Assembly (NCBI GenBank): GCA_963969595.1
Contig: OZ018410.1
Location: forward strand, 44,807,413-44,871,412
DNA length: 64,000 bases
Reading direction: 5' to 3'
Source of the DNA: Neckera pumila
Taxonomy: Eukaryota; Streptophyta; Bryopsida; Hypnales; Neckeraceae
How positions within the stretch are numbered: position 1 is the first letter of the stretch; every line of letters begins with the position of its first letter. Below the pieces are notes generated by a model that worked only from the letters and a program-made list of their open reading frames with translations, was not told where the DNA came from and did no database searches. Shown one piece after another: positions 46,781 to 57,967 of the stretch. Both the position numbers and the translations under genes were made by a program.

Positions 46781-48714
46781 ATGCCTCCCAAGCGGAAGGC
46801 CCCTGCGGCATCAACCAAGGAAGAAAATGATGGCACCGCAAAGGTGAAGAAGCGAGGCCGCCCCAAAGCTGCTGCCTCGTCAGAGCCTGAACATGAAGTG
46901 ACTGGAGCAGGCCCTGCCTCTCCTGTTCCTGTGAGGAAGTCCGGGAGGAAGCCCAAGGAAGTAGCTCCAGCGAAAGCTGCACCGAAGGAGAAACCGGCAC
47001 CCAAAGAGAAAGCTGCTGCGTCCAAAGCGAAGCCTGCCCCTAAGGAAAAGCCAGCTCCTAAGGGAAAACCTGCTGCGAAGGAGAAAGATGCTCCCAAGGC
47101 CAAAACGGTCGCCAAAGTGAAAGCTCCAGGGAAGAAGAAAGCTGCTCCAACCGCGAAGGGAGCTAAGAAGGAAGTGGAAGTGGACGAGAGTGGAGATGAG
47201 GGTCAGGAGGAGAAAGTGGTAGCCCTTAAAACAACATCCCCGGCAAAGAGGAAGGCCCCAGCAGGAAGGGGAGCTGCCAAGGCCAAAGAACAGAGTGAAG
47301 ACGAGGATCAGGACGAGGAATCTCCAACACAGAAAGCAAAAGCGAAATCACCAGTTAAAAGAAAGACTGCACCAGCAAAGACAAAGGTTGCACCAGCCAG
47401 GGCTACTAAGAAGGCGAAAAAAGAACTGAAAGCGACCGATGAAGTGGAAAGTGAAGCTGAGGCGGAAGAGGAAGAAAAGGTAACTCCAACAAAGAAAAAA
47501 GCTTCCCCAGCTAAGTCAGTGAAGAGGGCGTCCTCAGCTAAGAAGGCAATTGAAAAAAGGGAGAGTGCAGACGAGGATGAGGGGATGGGTGAAGACTCTG
47601 AAAATGATGTTAAATCCGCAGAGGTCTCAAACGGATTCAAGAAATCGGTGATCATTGAGCACTGGTGTGTAATATGCCTAACTCCCTATTGCACCTTGTA
47701 GCCTCTCTGTGCATCAACAGTTCATGTTCTGCTCACAAGATTAGGCAATTTTATAGAACGTAAAGAATTTCCTAAAGAACGGTAATCCTGGTATTTGAAA
47801 TGGGAGCTTCTTTTTGTCCGGTATGTTGGGATTGGAAGCTGACCATTAATTTAAACCTCAGAAAGAGGCCGCGTGATAGAGTTACCGCTGGTTGAACTTA
47901 TCTTACGTCTGATTGATTTATACATTTTAAAAATAAGTTGGGATGCATATTAGAAGTCAACTTGCTGAAGGCATTCAAGGCCCTAAACTGTGCGTAACTC
48001 AATTACTCCGAGTTTGCAAGAGAAATTGACCAAGCTATCATTTAGGGTTGTTGTGTGAGTGTTGTTCCTGGAAGTACTAACATTATCGTATTATGTTTTT
48101 CTTGTGCTTGAATAGTAAACAATGTAATTCCTTCAAGACACGCGCGCTGCAAGTCCAACAATATCTTCGAAAAGCTGTTTCAGGCCTGGAAGTTGTAATC
48201 AATCCAGAAAAGGTCAGGGTCCTATCACGAATTTCAAATGTGAAGAGGCTATTCCCGTTGGTTATCATGAACTGTCCGGAGTACGTTCTTAGAATCTCTA
48301 CTGAACTTCGTCTACTCTGCCAAAATTTGTGCCAAACGTTTCTTATGGTGTGATGGTTCTTGATACTTGACGTCTTTTGAGATTTGTGTTTGCAGCCAAG
48401 GAGAGGGTGCTTTGAAATCAGGGATGGTGAGGGGAATATCTACGTTTCACTGCTGGTAATGTTCTTGAACCTTTTCTGTTCTGTTTCGGCCTCTTTTTAT
48501 TGTTGGTGTGGTGCAGGAGTCCAAATTTTAAAACGAGTTGGGGTGATTCTTGAAATACTTGTGTCGCGACTTAGATGCTGAAGCATGTTCACTCTCTGTT
48601 GAGTGCATCCAACTTACTTGATTGTTTGTGTAGGGTATGCCACGGCCATTCACAAAGCTCAAAGCTCTTGACATGGATGAAACAGCTGCAAGCATTGTGG
48701 AGCAGTTGAAGTAG
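46781..48714 (+). CDS. Selenoprotein H-like (Rdx family) CxxC protein with long basic tail; 4 coding exons
   Basis: Exons 46781-47664, 48116-48212, 48396-48455 and 48634-48714 join to 373 codons with GT-AG introns and continuous phase. Residues 1 to about 285 are Lys/Ala/Pro-rich, histone-H1-like, with an AT-hook core RGRPK at 25-29 and acidic patches, suggesting a nuclear, DNA-associated protein. The C-terminal ~85 residues read VIIEHCKQCNSFKTRA, then VVINPEKPRRGCFEIRDGEG, then GMPRPFTKLKALDMDE. This is the thioredoxin-like Rdx fold of SelH/SelW/SelT with the CxxC redox pair (Cys-Lys-Gln-Cys). The first Cys codon is split by intron 1 (TG|T). Animal and some algal SelH have selenocysteine at the second position; here it is TGT, so no SECIS element is needed. 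I chose ATG 46781 (MPPKRKAP) over 46736 because it fits the usual plant N-terminus; starting at 46736 would add 15 residues. Confidence 0.85.
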
Positions 48715-48950
48715 ATGATTTGTAGGGTATTGTACTTTGATGCTAAACTGATTTCTTACTTGCAGAACTAGGTTTGAATGATCAATTTTTTGATATTTTG
48801 TAGTTACAGTGCAGCCATTGACTTGCTTTGTTGAATGTAAAAGTACTACAAAACTTTGCACATAGAAGGTCTGTGCGATAGTTCTGATTACTATGCTTTT
48901 CTGCACCCTTCTAGCTCCAATTGAACGTGGACGTTGCACACTAAGTCTGA
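48715..48950 (+). other. 3' UTR of the selenoprotein-H-like gene
   Basis: T-rich plant-like sequence after the TAG at 48712-48714, with no further coding potential. The polyadenylation site is not definable by eye. Confidence 0.4.
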
Positions 48951-49985
48951 GACTGGCTGCAATATCCTAACGCTCTCATCTCAATTCACTTTATTTCACC
49001 CGCATTCCAGTTAACAAATCGGAGTATGTATGCACTAAGCAGTGGAGTAGAGGTAGGATTATTTGAATCAATCACTGCTCAATACAATTCCTGACATAAG
49101 TGAAAGTTCTATAGGGCTTAGGCCTCTGCTGAAGGTGCGTAATCACAGTCAACAATATTGATCCACACCAATTGCGCTTCAACCCTGATAGAATGTGCCT
49201 ACGACCAGGTTGTCTCCATAGTTGTATGTTATTCTGTTGATGGTATTTATATTTATATAAGAGAGGGTTTACCTAGATTGAAATATGAAATTTTGTTAGT
49301 GATGTTGGTGTCAAGTTTATTGGAAATTAATCAAATCAATTAGTATATACATACACACACTAATTATAATAAGGTAAAATGTACATGTAGTTGATCATGA
49401 CCCATAACCAACTTGGAGGGGCACTATTTCCAACCATGGTTGAAAAGCTTGGAATGTGTTTTTTCAAGTTTGGGACTAATAAGGTTAACCTTTAAAGGAT
49501 TGAGCTACTATAATACATAGTTTGTACGTTGTTGTATAATTTATATTTGCTACCAACCAAAAGTTTAATGTGGGATCTTTACTACCTCACTAGAGTACCT
49601 TTGATCTATATTCTAACTTCTTTGTTGATTTCAAGTGTAAAAAAAGTGTGGATGCACTCCAAATACAAAAAAAATACTCCGTATTGTATCGGCCGCAAAG
49701 GGCTGCTTGGTCCTTTAAGGGTTAAGACACATCCCAAAGTAGTGAAGAAGAAAAATAGGAATTAGTGAGTGGAAAAGCACTTTTTTAGATGATCGGAATT
49801 GGATGACTTTAGAGAGTAGCTACTAGTCCAAACAACTTTTTGACTCCCAAAATTCATAGTAACTTCAATTTTGGGAATAAAACTACGAAAATTTGGAAAT
49901 TCCCATATTTCTTACCTTTCTACATGGGAAAAATTTCTTGCACCTTAAACTGCTCATCATTCACTACAAAATCCCTCAAGTATGG
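48951..49985. other. Spacer with a diverged family-A terminus
   Basis: Mostly AT-rich. A family-A-like right end (CTTGGTCCTTTAAGGGTTAA) lies at about 49706-49725 without an identifiable left partner. No gene recognised. Confidence 0.35.
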
Positions 49986-49989
49986 GTAC

Positions 49990-50390
49990 ATTCACCTTAA
50001 AGAGGTATCTATTTTCCAAAATTAGGCCATTGTCATGCCAACATTGAAATTTCTATAGAGTAAATTGTGAAACCTTTTTTAGAGATGCTTGTTAAAGGAA
50101 AGATGTGTCCATGGATAATTCCTACATACTTCCGCAATGAAATTTAAAATATTTATCACCAATGTTTATGTATGAACTATTATGTAAAGATGATAAAGAT
50201 TAAAATAAAATAAAATCACCAATAATGGAGGTTTGGTTTCTTAAAATAAAATTTAGTATGCTTGATTCAAATTGTGTAAGAATTGAATGTTGAATGTGCG
50301 AAACAAAAAATGTCAACAATATGCAATCGAAGAGGACCTCAGTATTTGGGTAAACAATATATGCACAAAATTGTTTCACCACAAAAAGTG
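49990..50390. repeat. Dispersed repeat R2 (copy 1)
   Basis: Shares in order the words AGAGATGCTTGTTAAAGGAAAGATGTG, CCTACATA..TCCGCAAT and CAAAAAATGTCAA with copies at about 57060-57320, 60500-60850 and both arms of the element at 60902-61786. It is non-coding and diverged by substitutions and indels. Confidence 0.6.
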
Positions 50391-51214
50391 TATTGAAATC
50401 AATGGAGGAAACTACTTCAATTTAACTCCTAAAAATCCTTTATGCTTTGGAGCTCAAACAATGTAGAAAATGACCACTTTTGGATCAATATTTTTGGATA
50501 GAAAAATTTGTAAATAATAGCAATTGTAATTGTAGGATCTTAATTCCACCTTCACATAGGACACTCACAAAAGGTTTAGTATAAAATTCTTTACCATTTG
50601 TGAGATCTTTCTAATCTAAGTAGAAAGTGTTTTTTTCCCACCGCTTGCTTGTGGGTGTATACCAACTTCATTTTTTGGCAATTTAGGAATTAAACTTGCA
50701 TGAACAATGGCCTATAATCTAAAAGGTAATGGCAAAGTGAGCATGGTCATTCATCAATTGTCAAAGCTTTGGTTAACTCTTGATGACCCAAGTGACCATT
50801 TTTTGGTCACTGCTCTTCTTTTTTGAGCTTCCTATTCTCAAATTGAGGTTTTTTTTAAAATAAAATTATTAGAAAATAGATTGCTACCAAATTTTTTGCA
50901 AAGAGGTGGTTTGGGCCTAATGTTGTCAAACAAGTCTATAACATGCTACAATATTTACTACAAGAGTTTGATGAAGTTGAAGATGGCAATTGCAGGCAAT
51001 TACATCAAGCAATTTCAAAGACAAGGTGAAGATTATATATTTATTATGACTTTGAAAATAATTCAAAGGATGTTAAAGAAGAAGTTCACAAGGATATAGT
51101 TAAAGAGGAAGATGAGGAAGAGGATCAAGTTTGCCAATTGCTCAAAGGATAGTAGAGGCCCACATCATTTTTAAGCTAAATTGTAACATAGTGGAGGATT
51201 TGTAAGTTTAAAAT

Positions 51215-52149
51215 GAGTAGACAATCTATACCTGCCCGCAAACCAAAACCCCTCATAACTTTTGACTCATTGATTGAAATGGAACGACTCAAAGCTTTTT
51301 AAGTATATATAAATGTAGAGAACCAATTTCAAAAAAAAAATCCAGAAAAAATGATTTTTTTTATCTGCCCAAACTGCCTAGTTACGAAAAAAAGTACTCC
51401 CTCTGTCCCACTAAAAACCTCCAAATCAAGCACAATTTCTGTCCCACTAAAAAGCTCCGTTTTTAGATTTTGATTGTTGGGTAAGTGTTGGCCGTGCTGA
51501 ACAACCTTGTGGGGGCAAGTCAAGTGATTAGGAAGCACTCTTCGCCAAAAAAATTTGGCCTTGCCCATATGAGACACCTTGGACTTGTTGTGCTTCTTTA
51601 GATAGTAGTATTGACAATGGATTTGTTGACCACTTCGACACTTTGAATAGTTGTTCTTGAAGTGGTGTAGGGATCTTTGTTGTGGGTATTTAGGTTGCAG
51701 TAGATGTTTCTAGAATCCCAATGTTGCTACCAACATTTAAATCGTCAAGAATGATGGAGTTGGCAGGGTTTACAAATTTTGTCAAAAATGGTACTTTCTT
51801 TATGGATTTTGGGTGCCTAAACGATGGTGCCTAAATTGGAGATTTTGCAAAGATCGAAAGGATGGGTTGCTAGTTTTTGAATGCACGTATTCCTATTAGA
51901 AAGACTAAAAATGTAGTTAATCCTTCATGGGGAAGCTCTTTGGAGGTTTTTTGTGGTGCAGAGGGAGTAACATATTAGGTCACAACTTTTGACTCGTATT
52001 TTGAAATGTCCTGAAACTTGGTACACATGAAGATATTTCTCGACCCCAACTTCTACTAAAATTTTAGCCTCTAATATGGATATCTCTAGTCACACGTACC
52101 TGCCCAAAATTTCTATACGGCCAAAAAACGCATGTTGGTCCTTTAGGGT
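51215..52149. mobile_element. TTAA element, family A (copy with nested CTCCCTC element, left-truncated)
   Basis: From about 51215 the sequence follows the inner part of family A (CTGCCCGCAAAC, CATAACTTTTGACTCATTGAT). It ends CATGTTGGTCCTTTAGGGT with TTAA at 52150-52153. The middle is interrupted by a 571-bp insertion at 51397-51967. The left terminus is missing. Confidence 0.65.
51397..51967. mobile_element. CTCCCTC-ended element nested in family A, TA duplication, 571 bp
   Basis: CTCCCTCTGTCCCACTAAAA and the right end GGAGGTTTTTTGTGGTGCAG then AGGGAG are inverted repeats of about 26 bp. TA lies on both sides (51395-51396, 51968-51969). The host sequence without the insert reads like the uninterrupted copy near 2700 (AAAAAAAAGTAACATATTAGG). 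Its length nearly equals that of the element at 1884-2453 (570 bp). No transposase frame seen. Confidence 0.8.
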
Positions 52150-52153
52150 TTAA

Positions 52154-53570
52154 CTTCTTCTTTAGTCTTTAAGCCTCCATTTTTCTAATTAATTAAAGCT
52201 TACGCATGTCAAAAATAGCACATACATCCGCTTATTGATGATGGCTAATCCCTCTCATTGACTTGGATGGCTATATATACTAATCTTGATTAGTGTATAA
52301 TCAGTCTTCATTATGACCAAACAACTACGTGGGTAAATTTATGATTCTATGTGGCTTTGAAGTTTTTTTAATTACTCAAGATGGTAGCTAAGAATGCACC
52401 TGAATTATTTCTTTGAACATTCCTTAAACCACTTACTAAACCGAAGACCATCCTTACCTTATGCCAATCCTTTGAGTTCTTTCTATTGGTTTCTCAATCT
52501 CAAGCTGTTTCTCAAAAGCTGGATGCTTACTTTGGTGTAAGGTAGTGTGCTGTAAAAGCGCCCCCTCCTTCAAATGGACCCTATATTTAGTTGTAGAATG
52601 GATTGGAGGTGTTCGTTGAATGGACCATTTTAGCTATTGAATGCATCAAGGAAAAATTGTTTTCTATAGCAAGAGCCAATCATTGACCTTGATTTCCTCA
52701 AATCACTTTAGAAGTTGCAAGGGGACGGATTTTGGGAGACCTAGGGGTCATAAATAGGTACCTACAAAAAAAATCTTTGAAAATTTATAACTAATTCAGA
52801 AATGCTTCAAAAATATGAAACCACTTGTGGTACATTCAACATCTATTTTGCTTTCTTTGGAAAATGAGCTAAAATACTTGTGATCATGCAAACCTATGAA
52901 AAAGGCAAATCAGCCCTTAAAGGGTCGCTTTTAGAGCCTCCTACCTTAGCATCTATTTGATTGTTTAGCTTTTTTATTAATCATTGAGCAAAGAGAGTTA
53001 ACAGGATGACTTCTACACAGTCTTCTCCAAGCTTCCAAGTTCTTATTTTATGTCTTGCAATAGTGTTTTTTGTAGAAATGATTGGTTTTCTTCTAACATG
53101 TTTTTTTGTGAACAACACAAGACTATTTTCTTAGGACTGTAAACTATATATACCTTGTACATCCTCACTAATTGTGCTTTTGTCGCATGTTTTTAACCAT
53201 TTTGGGAAGGGCACACGTGAAGTTCACGTCCTCTTCAAGACACTTGGAGCTTGACCATTGAAAGTCCTATCTATTTTCCTACTTGACCTTAAAAGAATTT
53301 ATTTCTGTATTGATTGGATTTATTATGGTTAAGTGGATATACCTCAATCCTTGAGGTTTTGACTCTAAATCTATTTTTTTTTCTATATACCAATACATAT
53401 ATTCTCTTTGAATAATTCTTTCTTAGAATGGATATCTTATTTCCATTTATAAGTGGATTTGTATATACACACACATGCACAAAGAAAGAGAGAGAGAAAA
53501 TTAAAAGGCAAAAAAAAAAGATAAAACCAAATTAATGCTCTTATTAGAGATATTCTAGAAGTTGTTGTCT
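52154..53570. other. AT-rich spacer
   Basis: Only short chance frames and a GA/CA microsatellite stretch near 53468-53500. No recognised gene or element end. Confidence 0.35.
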
Positions 53571-53574
53571 TTTC

Positions 53575-54395
53575 TTGCAACTTTGTTACCTCTAGAAACC
53601 CGTCTTGGTACCTCTTTTAGAAAGTTTGGAGCTTGAAATTCTCAAAATTCATTTTTTCAAAAATATAATTCATTTTTTTTTCCTTGTGACTTTGTCACTC
53701 CATGAAAAAACCCTTGATACTAAAAGATTTTTCGAGGGGTTTGGAGTTTGGAACTTTAAAAACAAAATATCAATCTTTAATTTTTAATTTAATTTAATTT
53801 AGTTTCTTTATTTTGCTGTGACTCTATCACCCTCATAAACTTCTTTTGATACCAAAAGACCTCTTGAAGGGTTTAGAATTTGAGACTTTGAAATTTCATT
53901 TTTTTTCAAAAATTAATTAAATTATTTTTTATGGTTGCAAATTTGTCACCTCATGAGGTTCCTTGGAAGAAGAGCAACAATGTTAGCATGTGAGCCCAAG
54001 AATGCAAGCTTGTGAGCATTGAGCTTACAATATAGGTATCTATAATATAAATGTCCCACACTATAGAAAGTATATATATTATAAACGCCTATAATATAGA
54101 AATTTGTAATATACATATTCTATAATCATAGATGGTTTCTATAGTATATACCCCTATAATATAGGTGTCCGGTATTCTGGCTCTTGGGCTCATATTCCTA
54201 TGCGCACATAATAGCAACCCTCAAAAGAGTGGTGAGACTTCCAAAATTCTCTTTTATATAAAATTAATATAAAATAAAATATCTTTTAAACTTTTTGTGT
54301 GTGTGTGTGTATGTATATGTAGACTCTATCATCCCTAGAAAACCTTATTGGCACTAAAAAGCCCCTTGGAAAGTATAGAGGTTGGAGCACTCAAA
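53575..54395. repeat. Degenerate tandem repeat of about 115-125 bp, plus TATAG-rich array
   Basis: Units containing (G)ACTTTGTCACYYCATGA, GATACYAAAAGAYYTYTYGA and GGTTTRGARTTTGRAACTTT recur three to four times at 53590-53950. Another diverged unit is at about 54316-54400. Between them (54020-54175) is a run of (C/G)TATAATATAGG-type words in both orientations. A GT microsatellite lies at 54296-54312. There is no coding signal. Confidence 0.65.
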
Positions 54396-54399
54396 AAGT

Positions 54400-55760
54400 T
54401 TGTGCATGCCATAGGGGTGGTGCTTATCCCATTAGCCATTCATCACATGTTCAAAACATTTGTTTTCCCTTAGAAGCTTGTGCTTAAACAAAATATTTTT
54501 GCAAGAAGAAAGAAAGTGGAGCTTGAGGTGGATTAAAACTATCACCCGCTAGCGCACCAAACTAAGCGCAAAGTGCATGATGGCCTTGCTCCCATGATCA
54601 TAGGTACATACTAATAGGGCTGAAATTTTATGATCAATATTAAAATTTTGAAAAGTCTCTGTTTTTCTCTCTATTGGCCTCAAAAATTCCAGCTTATTTC
54701 TTGGTCAATGCTTTGGGCTTCCAAAACGTATGCTCATGGCTCCTAAACATGCATTTTTAGTCTCACAAACTAGCATTGCTGCATTATTGGATGAATTATT
54801 ATGTAGTGATTTGTTGCTAAGTATTCAATTTCAATGAGGGCGTTTATTTTAAGCCAAAATATTTGTAGACTTTGTTTTAGTGTAGTGATGGTATTTGTTG
54901 ATTGTTATATGTAATATTTTTAGACTAGAAGAACGGTTTGAATACTTTATGTTTCCTAGGATGTTTGATTGGACTTCTTGTGATGGCACAATTTTGATCC
55001 ATTAAGTCCAATCTTGTCCAATTGTTGAATATTTGTATATTGTTTAGCTGTGATAATTTGATTTGATTTGATAAACATAGAAGATCATCAATGAATGTTG
55101 CAAAGCTTTTGTGGAAATTCAAAGTGTGGAAGGTATGATTGTATTGGCTTTTTTGAATCCATCTTGATGATGGCTACAATAATTATTTATAATAATAGTT
55201 GCAATAATTAGCTACAGTAATTATTCATAAAGTAAAATTTTTGATTGTTATATGATATTAGGTGCGCTCTTGAGATAGAAATGTTTCTTGTAAGAAAGTG
55301 ACTTAAATCCTAAAAGATTTTGCATGCATTCTATAACTTTATTCAATAAACATTTGTGAGGCATTGGAGTTTTTTTGAAGCTTTTGTTTATTCATACTTG
55401 GTTAAAAGGTTGCACATTCATATAAATTAGGATGTAATGTAGTAGGTTGGATGATTATTTCTTGGTTAAATTAGTCAATACAATTTGATGCACCTTTATA
55501 TTTTTTTGATTATGGTATTATGCTCTTGAAGTGATGCAACAAGCTTTCAAATTCTTTTGTATTAATTTGTATTCTTTATGTATTACTTACGATTATCTAG
55601 TGTAGTTCTAATATTGATTATTAGTGAAAACAATATGTATTTTGGTAGGTGGTCATTTATAATTGGCATAGTATGATTAGTTGTGAGTTACAAAATAATT
55701 GATTTGTCTATTGTATATGAATGGTTTGAATAATTTTTTTTATCATATGTTTAAATTTTT
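54400..55760. other. AT-rich spacer
   Basis: Nothing recognised: short frames only, no RNA genes, no terminal repeats. Confidence 0.35.
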
Positions 55761-55767
55761 TATTTAA

Positions 55768-56241
55768 CCCTAAAAGGACACGGGGGTCACCTTGAAAATC
55801 TTGCTTTCTATTACCATGTAAATCATCCACTTGAAAAATCCCAACAACACTCATTCACTAGAAGAAACCCGCATTTTAGATGGCATTTTGTGATTCTTCA
55901 ATAATCAGATTTTAGGTGACATCGAAAAAAAAAACTTCTATTCTTTTTCCAATAATCACGTTTAATATAACATCTAGATGTTATATTAAACATGATTATT
56001 GGAAAAGAAACAAAAGTTGTTTTTTCCAAAGTCACCTAAAATCCGTCTCAATAAATCTCAAAACGCCACCTAAGACGCGGGTTTCTTCTAGTGATTGGAA
56101 GGTTAAATTATTTTGCATGACCTTTCTTTTTCATACAAAATTCCAAGGGTGAACATTGGCACCTTTGTTCTGCATGCAAGGAAGCCAAGGATACTCCGTC
56201 ATCCATCGGCCACCATTTCGGTCCGCGGCATCCTTCCAGAG
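55768..56241. mobile_element. TTAA-flanked MITE, family B (copy 2, with nested CACTA-type MITE)
   Basis: TTAA (55764-55767) precedes CCCTAAAAGGAC. The right end is CATCCTTCCAGAG followed by TTAA (56242-56245). Collinear with the 44481-44691 copy (for example AAAATTCCAAGGGTGAAC, CGTCATCCATCGRCCA words). The 238-bp insertion at 55856-56093 explains its greater length. Confidence 0.65.
55856..56093. mobile_element. CACTA-type MITE, 238 bp, ATT duplication, nested in a family-B element
   Basis: Ends CACTAGAAGAAACCCGC and GCGGGTTTCTTCTAGTG are perfect inverted repeats with ATT on both sides (55853-55855, 56094-56096). Its centre is a nearly perfect palindrome of about 57 bp around 55977 (TTCCAATAATCA... 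and complement). Same family as 40912-41181. Confidence 0.85.
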
Positions 56242-56249
56242 TTAAGCCA

Positions 56250-57855
56250 TGTTCGTCCATATGTTCTTAGATTGGATTTGTTTATATATTTCTTATTATG
56301 CAAAATGTAATAAAACCTAAAAAGTTAAAAATCATCAAACATTATATAGTAGATTATCAAATTATAAATGTACAACATTTAACAAGCTTTCATTTTGTTG
56401 ATTTATAAATTTGAAATTATTAAGTTATTAAATTTTCTACATTTAAGAATTCAGAAAATGAAAAATGAAAAATTCTTATAGATATAGATAATTTATTTAT
56501 AAATACTTGAACCCTCCACATTTTTAAATTTCAAATTGTAAAATAGTTATAATTGTTAGGAAAGAGAGTCCATCCATTTTAAACATAGATGGATATGTAA
56601 AGAATTGTTTTTTTTGCGGCCTTTCAGGTTGAAAATAATTCTTCATGCCACTTTGAACAATTCAGTCCAAACCGCTTTTTTTTCTTTGCATCTACTGTAG
56701 GTGATTAACATTTACCTTGTCTTGCAGTTGGATGGATAAAAACGTTTTTTAATTTAAATTGATTACAGTCTTACTTCAACCTTCATTTTAGATAATACAA
56801 AGACTAAATGGTTCCAATACAAGTTATTAATGATAAAAAAAAAAAATTTACATTATATTTTAAAAATCACAATTGATTTTTCAATCCAAAATCGTAAAAG
56901 AAATCATCAAATTAATAGGTGTAGAACAAAACAAAAAAACTTACAAGTGCTTTTAAAATCTATCAAAATTCTATCCATCAATTAAGTTAAAGCTAAAATT
57001 GAGCTTTACATTGATAGATCCAAAAACAATTCATGATCAAACAATTACTTTTGCAAAATTTAATTATGATAAAAAGCTACTTAATATCCAAAATTAGGGC
57101 ATTATCATCCCAACATTGAAGCCACTATAGAAAAAATCATGGACCTTTTTTTGAGATGCTTATTGAAGAAAACATATGCATATAGATGTTACCTGAACAT
57201 TTCCACAACTAAATTACAAGAATTCGCTCATCAACATAGTTTTTCATAAAAGTATCATGTAAACTAAATTAAAAAACTTATCAAAAACAAAAAATTTAGT
57301 ATGCTTAATTAATGTTGTTTAACAAGACATGTAGGCCCTAGAGAATCACCTTTAAAATCATAATTATATATTGAAGCAACTTGGATCTATTTTAAGGATT
57401 GTTTTAAAATTTTAATAGTCTTTATTATATTGAAAACATTGAAAATGACTATATAGGAGCAACAATGTAGACTATTGGTAATGAATGCTTTGTATATGAA
57501 TCTTTTTGAGTGAAGTGAAATCTCTACAACATCTTGTAAATAGCTAGAGGTTAGAGTATTGATCATTTCTAGTGTAGGTTCAATCGTAGAATCCTTCATT
57601 TCTTGAATTAAAATTTGTGCATATTTGAAGGATGGATCCTTTCAATCATTGTTGTGCAATTTGAATATTTCATAAACAAGAGATTTCAAGGAGATTTGTG
57701 ATTCTCCTTTGGGCTGCTCACCAAACAAGTGCACATTGTTTGGGATGAAATACTAAAAGGTTTATTGAAAACTGTGAAAATTGTAATTGTGAGGAAATAT
57801 AATACGTTACTTATCAAAAGTTAATAATGGATGTTGCATTGAAACACACAACTTA
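56250..57855. other. AT-rich spacer with a diverged R2 copy
   Basis: About 57060-57320 matches dispersed repeat R2 (GAGATGCTTATTGAAGAAAA, TTCCACAACTAAATTACAAG words). The rest is AT-rich with no gene recognised. Confidence 0.4.
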
Positions 57856-57858
57856 TGT

Positions 57859-57967
57859 CTACACAAAATAGTGAAATTAGGTTGCCCCAGACTATAGTTG
57901 ACCATGTCTGAAAGTGTTAGATATGAGAAATTAGTGTGGGGCAACCTAATTTCACTATTTTGTGTAG
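57859..57967. mobile_element. 109-bp MITE with CTACACAAAATAG ends
   Basis: CTACACAAAATAGTGAAATT then AGGTTGCCCC at the left pairs perfectly with GGGGCAACCT then AATTTCACTATTTTGTGTAG at the right, a 30-bp TIR around a 49-bp centre. A related, longer copy lies at 62323-62578. No obvious target duplication, so the superfamily is not assigned. Confidence 0.7.

Noticed and set aside
46711..47115. Long minus-strand Ala/Gly/Phe-rich frame opposite the SelH-like tail
   Set aside because: It is the antisense shadow of the Lys/Ala/Pro-rich repeat coding region and shows no independent evidence.
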